The position numbers were made by a program, and so were the translations under genes. Under the pieces are notes generated by a model that ran no database searches, had not been told where the DNA came from, and was given only the letters and a program-made list of their open reading frames with translations. 11,740 nt of DNA from Deltaproteobacteria bacterium. GTDB taxonomy: Bacteria; Desulfobacterota; Binatia; Binatales; Binataceae. The stretch is taken from NCBI GenBank assembly GCA_021780585.1, contig JAJXYM010000430.1, positions 1-11,740 of the forward strand, given 5' to 3'. This document shows, in pieces, positions 1-6,426 of the stretch. Numbering within the stretch: the stretch's first letter is position 1; each line of letters opens with the position of its first letter.

Positions 1-60
1 GACGCAAAGCTGAAATGGCGGCCGAATCGGGACGCGAGTCCGACCGCCGAACAAATTAAG

Positions 61-762
61 CTAATGCTTTAAGTTATGCTCGAACAGCGCGAGCGTGCGG
101 CGCCAGGCGTCGTGCGCGTCCCTGGCGCTGTAAACGTCGGCCCGCGTGTCATTGAAAAAGCCGTGCGAGCATCCGCCGTAAATCTTCACCTCGCCGGCTT
201 TGCCGAAGCGCTTGAGCGCCGCCGCGAGCCGTTCGACGTCGCCGCGCTGAATCCATCCGTCATTCTCGCCGTAAGCGTAAAAAATCGGACAATGGAGGTC
301 GTGGAGCTTGGCGTCGGGCGGAATCTCGCCGTAAAACGGCGCCGCCGCCTTGATCTCGCGGCTGACGCAGGGCAGCAGCGTCGCGTAACTGCCGCCCATA
401 CAAAAGCCGATCACCCCGATTTTTGCGGGATTCGCCGCCTTTTGCGTCTTCAGCCACGCGACCGTGCTTTGCAGGTCGTCGATACCGTCGGCCATCTTGA
501 GGCCGCTCATCAGATCGCCGGCGACGTTGGGATCGGCGGTGACCCGATTACCCTGGCGCGAATAGAGATCGGGCGCGATCGCGAAGTAACCTTCGCCGGC
601 GAAGCGCCGCGCCACGTCCTTGATATGCTCGTTGAGGCCCCACCATTCCTGCACCACGATCACGGCCGGATGCGCTCCGGCGCCGGCTGGCTCGGCCACG
701 TAGGCCCGTATCGCGCCCGCCTTGCCGGGAAAATGCACCTCATGTCCCTTCACTGACGCCAT
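61..762 (-). CDS. Dienelactone hydrolase family protein
   Basis: A 233-residue alpha/beta hydrolase, the usual length of the dienelactone hydrolase (carboxymethylenebutenolidase) family, predicted cytoplasmic with no signal peptide. The nucleophile elbow is GFCMGG with Cys121, and the other triad members are most likely Asp168 (in GENDGW) and His200 (in CSHGFF). Glu39 in QEWWGLNEHI matches the conserved glutamate that positions the cysteine in characterised DLHs. Known members hydrolyse dienelactones in chlorocatechol breakdown, but many homologues act on other esters or lactones, and nothing nearby belongs to aromatic catabolism, so the substrate is unknown. The ATG start at 762 is fixed by a full GGAGGTGA ribosome binding site six bases upstream. 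It lies 73 bases downstream of the TPR lipoprotein gene on the same strand and is probably cotranscribed with it. No terminator is visible before the window edge. Family assignment is secure; substrate is not. Confidence 0.93.
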   Translation of the reverse strand: MASVKGHEVHFPGKAGAIRAYVAEPAGAGAHPAVIVVQEWWGLNEHIKDVARRFAGEGYFAIAPDLYSRQGNRVTADPNVAGDLMSGLKMADGIDDLQSTVAWLKTQKAANPAKIGVIGFCMGGSYATLLPCVSREIKAAAPFYGEIPPDAKLHDLHCPIFYAYGENDGWIQRGDVERLAAALKRFGKAGEVKIYGGCSHGFFNDTRADVYSARDAHDAWRRTLALFEHNLKH

Positions 763-768
763 CGCGAT

Positions 769-776
769 TCACCTCC
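769..776 (-). promoter_or_regulatory. Strong ribosome binding site of the DLH gene
   Basis: On the minus strand the sequence reads GGAGGTGA, complementary to the anti-Shine-Dalgarno end of 16S rRNA, six bases before the ATG at 762. It is the strongest such site in the window, suggesting efficient translation independent of the upstream gene. Confidence 0.8.
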
Positions 777-835
777 GTCCGGGATTGCGCCTGCGCAACT
801 CAACGCCGTGCGGATCGCATCGCCGATCGACGCGG

Positions 836-1774
836 CTATTCGGCGGCGCTGAGCGGGATGAAGCCGACAATTCCGGACTTGAGCTGAATCCGGAACCATT
901 TGCCGGTGATTCCCGTCACGTGGACGAATTTGCCGCGATGCACCTGCGCGACCACGTTGGCGTTCTCATCCGGAGTTTCATAGACCGGAGAGTTGTGCGT
1001 CAACAGGAAGCGCCGGTTCAGCGGACGCACGTTCGGGGCCGGCGCGGACGCGGCGGGCGGCGCGGCCGCGATTCCAGCGGCGGGCGCTCCGGCGGCTCCC
1101 ATTGGCGATGCCGCCGGAGCCGGCGCGGGCGGCGGCGGGGCCGGAGCCAGCGACGGATCCAGCGTGCGCACCAGGTCGAATTCCGCCTGCGCTTCGGAGC
1201 CATGGCCCGGTTCGGCGCTGAATAGCTTGGCCAGCGCCAGATGGGCATGGGCGTTTTTCGGCTCCAATCCGATCGCCGTCCGCAATTCGGCCTCGGCCTC
1301 GGGCAGTTTGTCCTCGCGCTGGAGCAGCGCGCCAAGGTCGATGCGATAGCTCGCGCTGGCCGGGACGATCGCGACCGCCGCGCGATATTGCGCTTCGGCC
1401 GAGCCCAGCCGCGATTGGCCGGCGTAGAGGCTGGCGAGCGCGGAATGAGCCGGCGCGTTACGCGGCTCGAGTTCCAGCACCTTGAGATATTCGGTCTCCG
1501 CCTGCGCCGCCTTCTGCTCGAAGACGTAAAGATTGCCAAGCGCGACGTGCGGGCGCGAATCGTTGGGCGCCAGCGCGGCGGCCTGCTGGTAATCGCTTTC
1601 CGCGTCGGCCAGCTTGGTGTTTTGCATCGCCTGGTCGCCGGCGGCCAGCAGATCGTCGATCGACGACTTGTGTTCGCATGCCGTAAGCGCCAGCGCGCAT
1701 AACAGCGCAAGCGCAATCAGCGTCGGTCTCGATTTGAACGATTCGGGGGCGCGGCGGAATCCGGTCCCATGCAT
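836..1774 (-). CDS. TPR-repeat lipoprotein with C-terminal SH3b-like domain
   Basis: A 312-residue envelope protein. Residues 17-32 form a hydrophobic signal segment ending in LTAC, a lipobox with Cys33 as the probable lipidation site. Residues about 40-208 are tetratricopeptide repeats (about five 34-residue units; NAPAHSALASLYAGQ and NAHAHLALAKLFSAE are typical). A Pro/Ala-rich linker covers 210-248, followed by a bacterial SH3-like fold at about 255-310 (VYETPDENANVVAQVHRGKFVHVTG, then KWFRIQL and GIVGFI). The frame is open upstream to an ATG at 1831, but that start would put 19 extra residues before the signal peptide and overlaps the -35 box. The ATG at 1774 has AAGGAG seven bases upstream and is preferred. 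TPRs plus SH3b suggest a scaffold or cell-wall-binding role, but no specific function can be assigned. First gene of a likely two-gene operon with the DLH-family gene. Confidence 0.85.
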   Translation of the reverse strand: MHGTGFRRAPESFKSRPTLIALALLCALALTACEHKSSIDDLLAAGDQAMQNTKLADAESDYQQAAALAPNDSRPHVALGNLYVFEQKAAQAETEYLKVLELEPRNAPAHSALASLYAGQSRLGSAEAQYRAAVAIVPASASYRIDLGALLQREDKLPEAEAELRTAIGLEPKNAHAHLALAKLFSAEPGHGSEAQAEFDLVRTLDPSLAPAPPPPAPAPAASPMGAAGAPAAGIAAAPPAASAPAPNVRPLNRRFLLTHNSPVYETPDENANVVAQVHRGKFVHVTGITGKWFRIQLKSGIVGFIPLSAAE

Positions 1775-1781
1775 GAGCAGG

Positions 1782-1787
1782 CTCCTT
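1782..1787 (-). promoter_or_regulatory. Ribosome binding site deciding the lipoprotein start
   Basis: AAGGAG on the minus strand, seven bases before the ATG at 1774. It decides between this start and the in-frame ATG at 1831. Confidence 0.75.
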
Positions 1788-1801
1788 CGACTGAAGCAGG
1801 A

Positions 1802-1831
1802 ATTTGAAACGGGCGCGGGATGATCTGTCAA
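1802..1831 (-). promoter_or_regulatory. Sigma70-like promoter of the lipoprotein-DLH operon
   Basis: Read on the minus strand: a perfect -35 TTGACA (1831-1826), an 18-base spacer, then TCAAAT (1807-1802), a four-of-six -10 match. Transcription would begin near 1795, giving a leader of about 20 bases that carries the AAGGAG site. The geometry agrees with the ATG at 1774 and excludes the longer frame from 1831. Seen by eye; not verified experimentally. Confidence 0.55.
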
Positions 1832-1922
1832 GCGCTGCGTCGGAACCTGAAGCTGACCCCCACCGCTGGCTCAAGCCGGACGCCATCAAATGATTCGCCG
1901 CCCCATGCGCCGTGTCAAGCCG

Positions 1923-1945
1923 CGCGCGAATCGATCGATCGCGCG
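1923..1945. repeat. Inverted repeat upstream of the cofC promoter
   Basis: CGCGCGA and TCGCGCG form a perfect 7-base inverted repeat with a 9-base spacer (ATCGATCGA) that is itself near-palindromic. It ends seven bases before the proposed -35 of cofC, where an operator could sit. Such CG/GATC-rich strings are common in GC-rich genomes, so chance is a real alternative. Confidence 0.3.
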
Positions 1946-1952
1946 GTCGGGT

Positions 1953-1981
1953 TTGGCGAATCGGCCTCGCTAGGCTATAAG
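1953..1981 (+). promoter_or_regulatory. Sigma70-like promoter of cofC, apparently leaderless
   Basis: TTGGCG (1953-1958, four of six -35 matches), a 17-base spacer, and TATAAG (1976-1981, five of six -10 matches). The expected start of transcription, about seven bases past the -10, falls at 1988-1989, which is the GTG start codon of cofC. No Shine-Dalgarno sequence lies between the -10 and the GTG. The likely transcript includes cofC and mlaEFDC. Confidence 0.5.
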
Positions 1982-1988
1982 ATTCGCC

Positions 1989-2636
1989 GTGCGCGCCGTT
2001 CTGATCGCCGCGAAGGCGCTCGCCTTCGCCAAGACCCGGCTGGGGCCGGCGCTGGCGCCGGCGGAACGGTCCGCCTTGGCCGGCGCGATGTATCGCGACG
2101 TGCTGGCGGCGGCGCTGGGCGCGCGCGCGCCGCAAATCGTCGCAGTGATTACCTCCGACCCGGAACTCCTCGGAATCGCGCGCGCGCATGGCGCCCTCGG
2201 AATCGATGAAGGTTATCCGCGCGGCCTCAACGTCGCCGCTGGAATCGGCGCGCAAGCGCTGAGCGGATTGGGCGCAACCAGTCTGTGCACGCTGCTATCG
2301 GATTGTCCGTTGATCGCGCCGGAGGATATCGACGCCGCTTTCGCCGCGTTGCCCGAAGGCGAGCGGAGCGTGGCGCTGGTTCCGTCGCATGATTTCTCCG
2401 GCACGAATATAATCGTTCGCCGGCCGCCGGAGGTGATTCCGACCAGCTTTGGACGGCTCAGTCTCGCACGCCATCGCGAGACCTGCCGGGCGCGCGGAGT
2501 GGCCTGCGAGATCGTGCGGATGGCGCGGCCGGCGCTGGATATCGACGTGCCGGGCGATCTGCTGGAATTCGCCCGCGCGCAAAGTTTGACGCATACCTTC
2601 AGCCATCTTGCCCGCCTCGGTATGATTCAGGATTGA
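1989..2636 (+). CDS. cofC: CofC-like 2-phospho-L-lactate (or PEP) guanylyltransferase, F420 biosynthesis
   Basis: A 215-residue nucleotidyltransferase, close to the usual CofC length. The N-terminus (MRAVLIAAKALAFAKTRL) has the family's nucleotide-binding K-x-F-x-x-AKTRL signature. Further on are VITSDPELLGIAR, the metal-site-like LLSDCPLI, GTNIIVRRPP, FGRLSLARH and the closing LDIDVPGDL, all in the family's order. CofC-type enzymes join GTP to 2-phospholactate or, in many bacteria, to phosphoenolpyruvate, forming the precursor that CofD attaches to Fo. A related small-molecule guanylyl- or cytidylyltransferase is the main alternative. The start is GTG at 1989; the next in-frame ATG would remove the nucleotide-binding motif. 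No Shine-Dalgarno is present and a promoter sits directly upstream. It ends 22 bases before mlaE and is probably cotranscribed with it, although no functional link to lipid transport is known. Confidence 0.8.
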   Translation: MRAVLIAAKALAFAKTRLGPALAPAERSALAGAMYRDVLAAALGARAPQIVAVITSDPELLGIARAHGALGIDEGYPRGLNVAAGIGAQALSGLGATSLCTLLSDCPLIAPEDIDAAFAALPEGERSVALVPSHDFSGTNIIVRRPPEVIPTSFGRLSLARHRETCRARGVACEIVRMARPALDIDVPGDLLEFARAQSLTHTFSHLARLGMIQD

Positions 2637-2658
2637 GAGCGCAGGTCCGGTAACAATC

Positions 2659-3426
2659 GTGACGAAGATTGAGCGCCTTGGCGCGTTCGTAATTGACGGT
2701 GTTGCGGCGCTGGGAGAATTCGTGATTTTCCTGGCCGAATCGCTGTACTTTCTGCTTTCGCCGCCGTACAAGCCGCGCCTGGCGATTCGGCAGTTGCGCT
2801 CGATCGGAGCCGAATCGTTCTTCCTGGTCGGACTGATCGGCCTGTTCACCGGGATGGTGCTGGGGCTGCAGGGCTACAACACGCTGAGCCGCTTCGGCTC
2901 CGAAGGCGCCCTCGGGACGGTCGTGGCGCTGGTGCTGGTGCGCGAGCTCGGTCCGGTCCTGTCCGCCCTGATGGTGGCTGCGCGGGCGGGTTCGGCGATG
3001 GCCGCGGAGCTGGGCTCGATGCAGGCGACCGAGCAGATCGACGCGCTCAGCGTGATGGCGATCAATCCGGTGCAATATCTGGTGTCGCCGCGGGTGCTCG
3101 CCGGTATCGTGAGTTTTCCGCTGCTGACCGCGTTGTTCGACGTAATCGGAATCTGGGGCGGATGGGCCGTCGGAGTGGGGCTGATGGGCGCGCCGAACGG
3201 CCCCTTCTTCAACGGCATCAAGCAGAACATGGGCTCGCACGATATCGCGATCGGCCTTTACAAGGCGCTGGTCTTCGGCCTCGTCGTGATGTGGGTGTGT
3301 TGCTACAAAGGCTATCATGCGCAGCGGATGGCCACCGGCGTCAGCCGCGCCACCACCGAGGCGGTAGTGCTCTCAAGTGTCCTGATTCTGGTGTGGGACT
3401 ATTTTCTGACCTCGGTTCTTCTGTAA
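2659..3426 (+). CDS. mlaE: MlaE-type phospholipid ABC transporter permease
   Basis: A 255-residue inner-membrane protein of the MlaE/Ttg2B family at its usual length. It starts with an amphipathic N-terminal region (about 8-33) and has hydrophobic segments at roughly 52-72, 88-108, 145-177, 198-216 and 234-254. The most diagnostic stretch is residues 95-148, beginning RELGPVLSALMVAARAGSA, then MAAELGSMQATEQIDAL and the NPVQYLVSPRVLA coupling region. GVSRATTEAVVLSS near the C-terminus is also typical. With MlaF and the MCE protein MlaD it forms the complex that moves phospholipids between the inner membrane and periplasmic MlaC. The GTG start at 2659 lacks a strong Shine-Dalgarno; the 22-base gap after cofC suggests translation by coupling. 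Identification as an MCE-system permease is firm. Confidence 0.95.
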   Translation: MTKIERLGAFVIDGVAALGEFVIFLAESLYFLLSPPYKPRLAIRQLRSIGAESFFLVGLIGLFTGMVLGLQGYNTLSRFGSEGALGTVVALVLVRELGPVLSALMVAARAGSAMAAELGSMQATEQIDALSVMAINPVQYLVSPRVLAGIVSFPLLTALFDVIGIWGGWAVGVGLMGAPNGPFFNGIKQNMGSHDIAIGLYKALVFGLVVMWVCCYKGYHAQRMATGVSRATTEAVVLSSVLILVWDYFLTSVLL

Positions 3427-3450
3427 GACTTCCCTGCTTGATAGACGCGG

Positions 3451-4251
3451 ATGACCATGGCGAACCATAATGGCGGCGGCGCGGGCGCGATGATAATCGT
3501 GCGCGAATTGCGCCGGCGTTTCGGCCGCCAGCAGGTGCTCAACGGGGTCAACCTCGAGTGTCCGCGCGGTCAGATCACGACCATCGTTGGCCCCAGCGGA
3601 TGCGGCAAGACGGTCCTGCTCAAGCATCTGAACCTGCTCCTGCGCCCCGATTACGGAACGATCATTATCGACGGGGTCGAAGTGACGGCGCTGGGGGCGC
3701 GGATGCAGAACGGGGTGCGCGAGAAATTCGGTATGCTGTTTCAGGCCGGGGCGCTGTTCGACTCGATGACGGTGTTCGACAACGTCGCCTTTCCATTGGT
3801 CGAACTGACGCGGCTCGAACGAGGCGAGATCGCCGAGCGGGTCGGCGAAGTGCTCGAGGCCGTCGGCCTGCAAGGGATGGAAGCGAAATTTCCGTCGGAG
3901 ATGAGCGGTGGGATGCAGAAGCGGGCGGCGCTCGCGCGGGCGTTGATCCGGCGGCCAAAAATTCTGATGCTGGACGAGCCGACCACCGGCCTCGACCCGA
4001 CCCGCACCCATCAGATTCATGAACTGGTGCGCCGCACCCAGCAACAATACGGTCTGACCGCCGTGATGGTGAGCCATGACGTGCCGGCCGTCTTCGAATT
4101 TTCCGATCGCATCGGCTTCATGCATCAGGGGCGCATGGCGCTGAACGGGACGGTCGCGGAGGTGCTGGCGGCGCGGGACGAGAACTTCGAACTTTTTCTG
4201 GCGGGCCGCGCCTCCGGAATCGACGAGCCGCCTGCGGCCGCGGCAAGATAG
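3451..4251 (+). CDS. mlaF: MlaF-type phospholipid ABC transporter ATPase
   Basis: A 266-residue ABC ATPase with every core motif intact: Walker A GPSGCGKT (47-54), Q-loop Gln98 in LFQAGALFDSMTVFDNVAFPL, signature SGGMQKR (152-158), Walker B ILMLDEP with Glu176, and H-loop His209 in VSHD. The QAGALFDSMTVFDNV and SGGMQKRAALARA wording is characteristic of the MlaF/MkL subgroup serving MCE transporters. It powers the MlaE-MlaD complex from the cytoplasmic side. The N-terminal 13 residues (Gly/Asn/Ala-rich) are not part of the fold, so translation might instead begin at ATG 3457 or 3490; none has a clear ribosome binding site. It lies 24 bases after mlaE and 8 bases before mlaD. E. coli MlaF works with the STAS protein MlaB, and no mlaB is present here. 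Confidence 0.95.
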   Translation: MTMANHNGGGAGAMIIVRELRRRFGRQQVLNGVNLECPRGQITTIVGPSGCGKTVLLKHLNLLLRPDYGTIIIDGVEVTALGARMQNGVREKFGMLFQAGALFDSMTVFDNVAFPLVELTRLERGEIAERVGEVLEAVGLQGMEAKFPSEMSGGMQKRAALARALIRRPKILMLDEPTTGLDPTRTHQIHELVRRTQQQYGLTAVMVSHDVPAVFEFSDRIGFMHQGRMALNGTVAEVLAARDENFELFLAGRASGIDEPPAAAAR

Positions 4252-4259
4252 AGTGTGGC

Positions 4260-4727
4260 ATGTACGCTAGTCGAACCACGCAACTGATTGTCGGGATTTT
4301 CGCGCTGGTCGGAATTGCCGCGATGATGGTGCTTTCCGTGCGCCTCGGCGACGTCGAGCTGTTCCCCCGCCCGGGCTATACGCTTTACGCCAATTTCGAC
4401 AATATCGCCGGGCTCAAGGCCGGCGACAACGTCGAAATCGCGGGGGTGAAGGTCGGCCAGGTCAGGACCATCGGTCTGCGGGAAAATCGCGCGCACGTCG
4501 GGATGTTCATCTGGGAGGGCATCCCGGTCGATAGCGAAGCGATCGCCTCGGTGTTGACCAGCGGGCTGATCGGCGACAAATACGTCTCGATCGCGCTCGG
4601 CGCGGGCGAAGACCTGAAGGACGGCGGAACGATTCGCCAGACCCAGTCGGCCTTCGTGCTCGAGAACGCGATCGGCTCATTCATCAACAATGCGGGTGCG
4701 GGGGGCAAAAGCGGCGGCGGCAAATGA
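4260..4727 (+). CDS. mlaD: MlaD-type MCE-domain substrate-binding subunit
   Basis: A 155-residue MCE protein. One N-terminal transmembrane anchor (about 8-27, LIVGIFALVGIAAMMVLSV) is followed by a periplasmic MCE domain (about 39-115) with the typical NIAGLKAGDNVEIAGVKVGQV and TSGLIGDKYVSI stretches. MCE subunits assemble as hexameric rings on MlaE and bind or pass phospholipids. A short helix (AFVLENAIGSFI, 131-142) precedes a Gly/Lys-rich tail ending GGGK. E. coli MlaD is longer (183 residues), so this is a compact version. It starts 8 bases after mlaF and its TGA overlaps the ATG of mlaC (ATGA), a coupling arrangement that favours balanced expression. Confidence 0.93.
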   Translation: MYASRTTQLIVGIFALVGIAAMMVLSVRLGDVELFPRPGYTLYANFDNIAGLKAGDNVEIAGVKVGQVRTIGLRENRAHVGMFIWEGIPVDSEAIASVLTSGLIGDKYVSIALGAGEDLKDGGTIRQTQSAFVLENAIGSFINNAGAGGKSGGGK

Positions 4728-5461
4728 GATCGCAGAGGAATTACGGGCAAGTGGCTAACAACGCTTCGATGGCGGCGGTCGCGGCGGATTCGCGCGGCGA
4801 TACGCGAACGGGCGCGCGACCCGGACGGGCGCGCGAAACGCAACTAATCCTGGCGACGCTGCTCTTCGCCGTGCTCGGATTGGCGTTGGCGCCGCGCGCG
4901 GCGCATGCCGACACCGGCGGCTCGGCGCTGACGGTGGCCAGGGAGACGGTCGATCATGCGCTGGCGATCCTCGCCAACAAATCGATGCCGGTGCCTGAGC
5001 GGCGCAAGGAGCTGCGTGAAGCGATCGAGAACAATTTCGATTTCACGCAGATGTCACGATCGGCGCTGGGCTACCATTGGCGCAGCCTCACGCCCGACCA
5101 GCGCCAGCAATTCACGCAGATCTTTACCGCGTTTATCGAGGACGCCTACCTGAGCAAAATCCAGGATTATTCCGGGCAGAAGGTGGTGTTCCTGGGGCAA
5201 ACCCAGATTGAGCCGGGCTACGAGCAGATCAACACGAATATCGTCGAGCCGGGCAAGGCGCCGCTTTCGGTCAACTACCTGATGCTGCAACAAGACAGCG
5301 CGTGGAAAATCTACGACGTGACGGTCGACGCGATCAGCATAATCGCGAACTACCGCAACCAGTTCAACCGCGTGATCAACGACCGTGGCTTCGACCAGTT
5401 GATGGCGGACTTGCGGGCCAAGCAGCAGCAGCTGGCGTTGCTGCTCGGCGAGTCGAAATAG
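4724..5461 (+). CDS. mlaC: MlaC-type periplasmic phospholipid-binding protein
   Basis: A 245-residue protein of the MlaC/Ttg2D family, which ferries phospholipids between outer-membrane MlaA and inner-membrane MlaFED. A hydrophobic signal segment at about 41-57 ends with APRAAHA and probable cleavage after Ala62. The mature domain contains typical elements: NFDFTQMSRSALGYHWR, TPDQRQQFTQIFTAFIEDAYLSKI, YSGQKVVFLG, and WKIYDVTVDAISIIANYRNQF near the C-terminus. The ATG at 4724 overlaps the mlaD stop, but it leaves about 38 polar residues before the hydrophobic core, long for a signal peptide. GTG at 4751 (GAGGA 11 bases upstream) or ATG at 4769 would give more normal lengths, so the start is uncertain. 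The family call is firm. Confidence 0.93.
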   Translation: MRSQRNYGQVANNASMAAVAADSRGDTRTGARPGRARETQLILATLLFAVLGLALAPRAAHADTGGSALTVARETVDHALAILANKSMPVPERRKELREAIENNFDFTQMSRSALGYHWRSLTPDQRQQFTQIFTAFIEDAYLSKIQDYSGQKVVFLGQTQIEPGYEQINTNIVEPGKAPLSVNYLMLQQDSAWKIYDVTVDAISIIANYRNQFNRVINDRGFDQLMADLRAKQQQLALLLGESK

Positions 5462-5539
5462 TTGGCGGATGTCGTCGAATACGTCAATTAGACGTTAATC
5501 GCGCTACGATTTGCGCTTCCGTCGCGCTGGTAAAGCGCG

Positions 5540-5545
5540 GATAAT
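5540..5545 (+). promoter_or_regulatory. Possible -10 element for mlaA
   Basis: GATAAT is a five-of-six -10 match 42 bases before mlaA within the 126-base mlaC-mlaA gap (5462-5587). No good -35 sits at 16-18 bases upstream, so it is only a candidate. The same gap holds a short hairpin (ACGTC/GACGT around 5481-5495) with no T-run, hence no evidence of termination; mlaA may simply be read from the upstream operon. Confidence 0.25.
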
Positions 5546-5581
5546 CGCGATCATAGGAAGGCCCGGGGACGGACCGTAAGG

Positions 5582-5587
5582 GGAGGA
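5582..5587 (+). promoter_or_regulatory. Ribosome binding site of mlaA, start ambiguous
   Basis: GGAGGA directly abuts the ATG at 5588, too close for optimal initiation from it, but lies six bases before an in-frame TTG at 5594. An AAGGGG at 5578-5583 could instead serve the ATG with a four-base gap. The two starts differ by only two residues. Confidence 0.55.
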
Positions 5588-6331
5588 ATGGTTTTGAAAA
5601 AGATCACGATAATAATGGCGGCGATCGCGCTGGCGATGGCGGCCGCGCCGGCGTTCAGCGCCGACCCCCCACCGCCTCCGCCCGGACCGCCCGGCGAATA
5701 CGCGCAGCCCTATGGCGATCCGCTCGCGCCCTTCAACGAAAAGATGTTCTGGTTCAACCTGAAGCTTGACAAATATGTCCTTCATCCGGTGGCGAGCGGC
5801 TACGCCTACGTGGCGCCGCGGCCGGTGCGCGAGAGCGTCGGGAACTTCTTTTCGAACGTCAATTTCATCCCGCGCATGGTCAACAACCTGGCGCAGATGC
5901 ATGTGGCCAACGCCGGCGGCGAACTGGCCCGCTTTGGGATCAACACGACGCTTGGCGTCGGCGGTTTCTTCGACGTGGCGGACGACTGGTTCGGCCTGAA
6001 GAAGCATGACGACGATTTCGGCCTGACGCTCGGCTATTACGACGTGCCGTCGGGTCCGTACGTGGTCTGGCCGTTCCTCGGACCGTCAACGATTCGCGAT
6101 ACGGTCGGGATCGCGGCGGACGGGGCGATGTTCCCGCTGTCGTACTTCGTGCCGTGGTATATCTACTTGCCGGCCGGAACGGCCGATTACGTGCTGCCGG
6201 CGATCAACTACCGCTCGCTGCATCTGAACCTGTTCGAGGACGTCGATCGCTACGCGATCGATCTCTACGGCGCGGTGCAGGACGGCTACATGCAGAAGCG
6301 CGCGGCCTCGCTCAAGGACGTGAGCCAATAG
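5588..6331 (+). CDS. mlaA: MlaA (VacJ) family outer-membrane phospholipid-removal protein, apparently not lipidated
   Basis: A 247-residue MlaA/VacJ family member. The conserved core starts at DPLAPFNEKMFWFN (44-57) and continues with HPVASGYAYVAPRPVRESVGNFF, the amphipathic helix region, GINTTLGVGGFFDVAD, FGLTLGYYDVPSGPYVVWPFLGPSTIRD and the C-terminal NLFEDVDRYAIDLYGAVQ. MlaA extracts misplaced phospholipids from the outer leaflet and hands them to MlaC. The classical protein is a lipoprotein, but here the signal peptide (hydrophobic about 6-20) ends PAFSA before Asp26 with no cysteine, which looks like signal peptidase I cleavage. Residues 27-32 are six consecutive prolines followed by GPPG, a linker whose translation would be expected to need EF-P. 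It follows mlaC by 126 bases and is closed by a strong terminator. Confidence 0.92.
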   Translation: MVLKKITIIMAAIALAMAAAPAFSADPPPPPPGPPGEYAQPYGDPLAPFNEKMFWFNLKLDKYVLHPVASGYAYVAPRPVRESVGNFFSNVNFIPRMVNNLAQMHVANAGGELARFGINTTLGVGGFFDVADDWFGLKKHDDDFGLTLGYYDVPSGPYVVWPFLGPSTIRDTVGIAADGAMFPLSYFVPWYIYLPAGTADYVLPAINYRSLHLNLFEDVDRYAIDLYGAVQDGYMQKRAASLKDVSQ

Positions 6332-6365
6332 CGCCGGGCGACCTCGCCTCAAGCGAACGTCACGA

Positions 6366-6401
6366 GAGCCGCGGACCAAATCGGTCCGCGGCTCTTTTTT
6401 T
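6366..6401 (+). terminator. Intrinsic terminator closing the mla operon
   Basis: GAGCCGCGGACC and GGTCCGCGGCTC form a perfect 12-base stem (13 with the flanking A-T pair) around a five-base AAATC loop, followed by seven T residues (6395-6401). It starts 35 bases after the mlaA stop and separates the mla operon from the secreted-protein gene. Confidence 0.94.
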
Positions 6402-6426
6402 GATTTTTGACGACCAGAGACAATGG

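Noticed and set aside
1..72. An open plus-strand frame entering from the window edge and ending at TAA 70-72, which could be the tail of a convergent gene.
   Set aside because: Only 23 codons are visible, two other frames are also open over 1-56, and the residues match no family I recognise; it cannot be told from chance.
1775..1831. An upstream extension of the TPR lipoprotein by 19 codons.
   Set aside because: It overlaps the -35 box, lacks a ribosome site, and would put extra residues before a normal lipoprotein signal peptide.
5481..5495. A short hairpin ACGTC-AATTA-GACGT after mlaC as a possible terminator.
   Set aside because: The stem is only five bases and no T-run follows, so termination is not supported.
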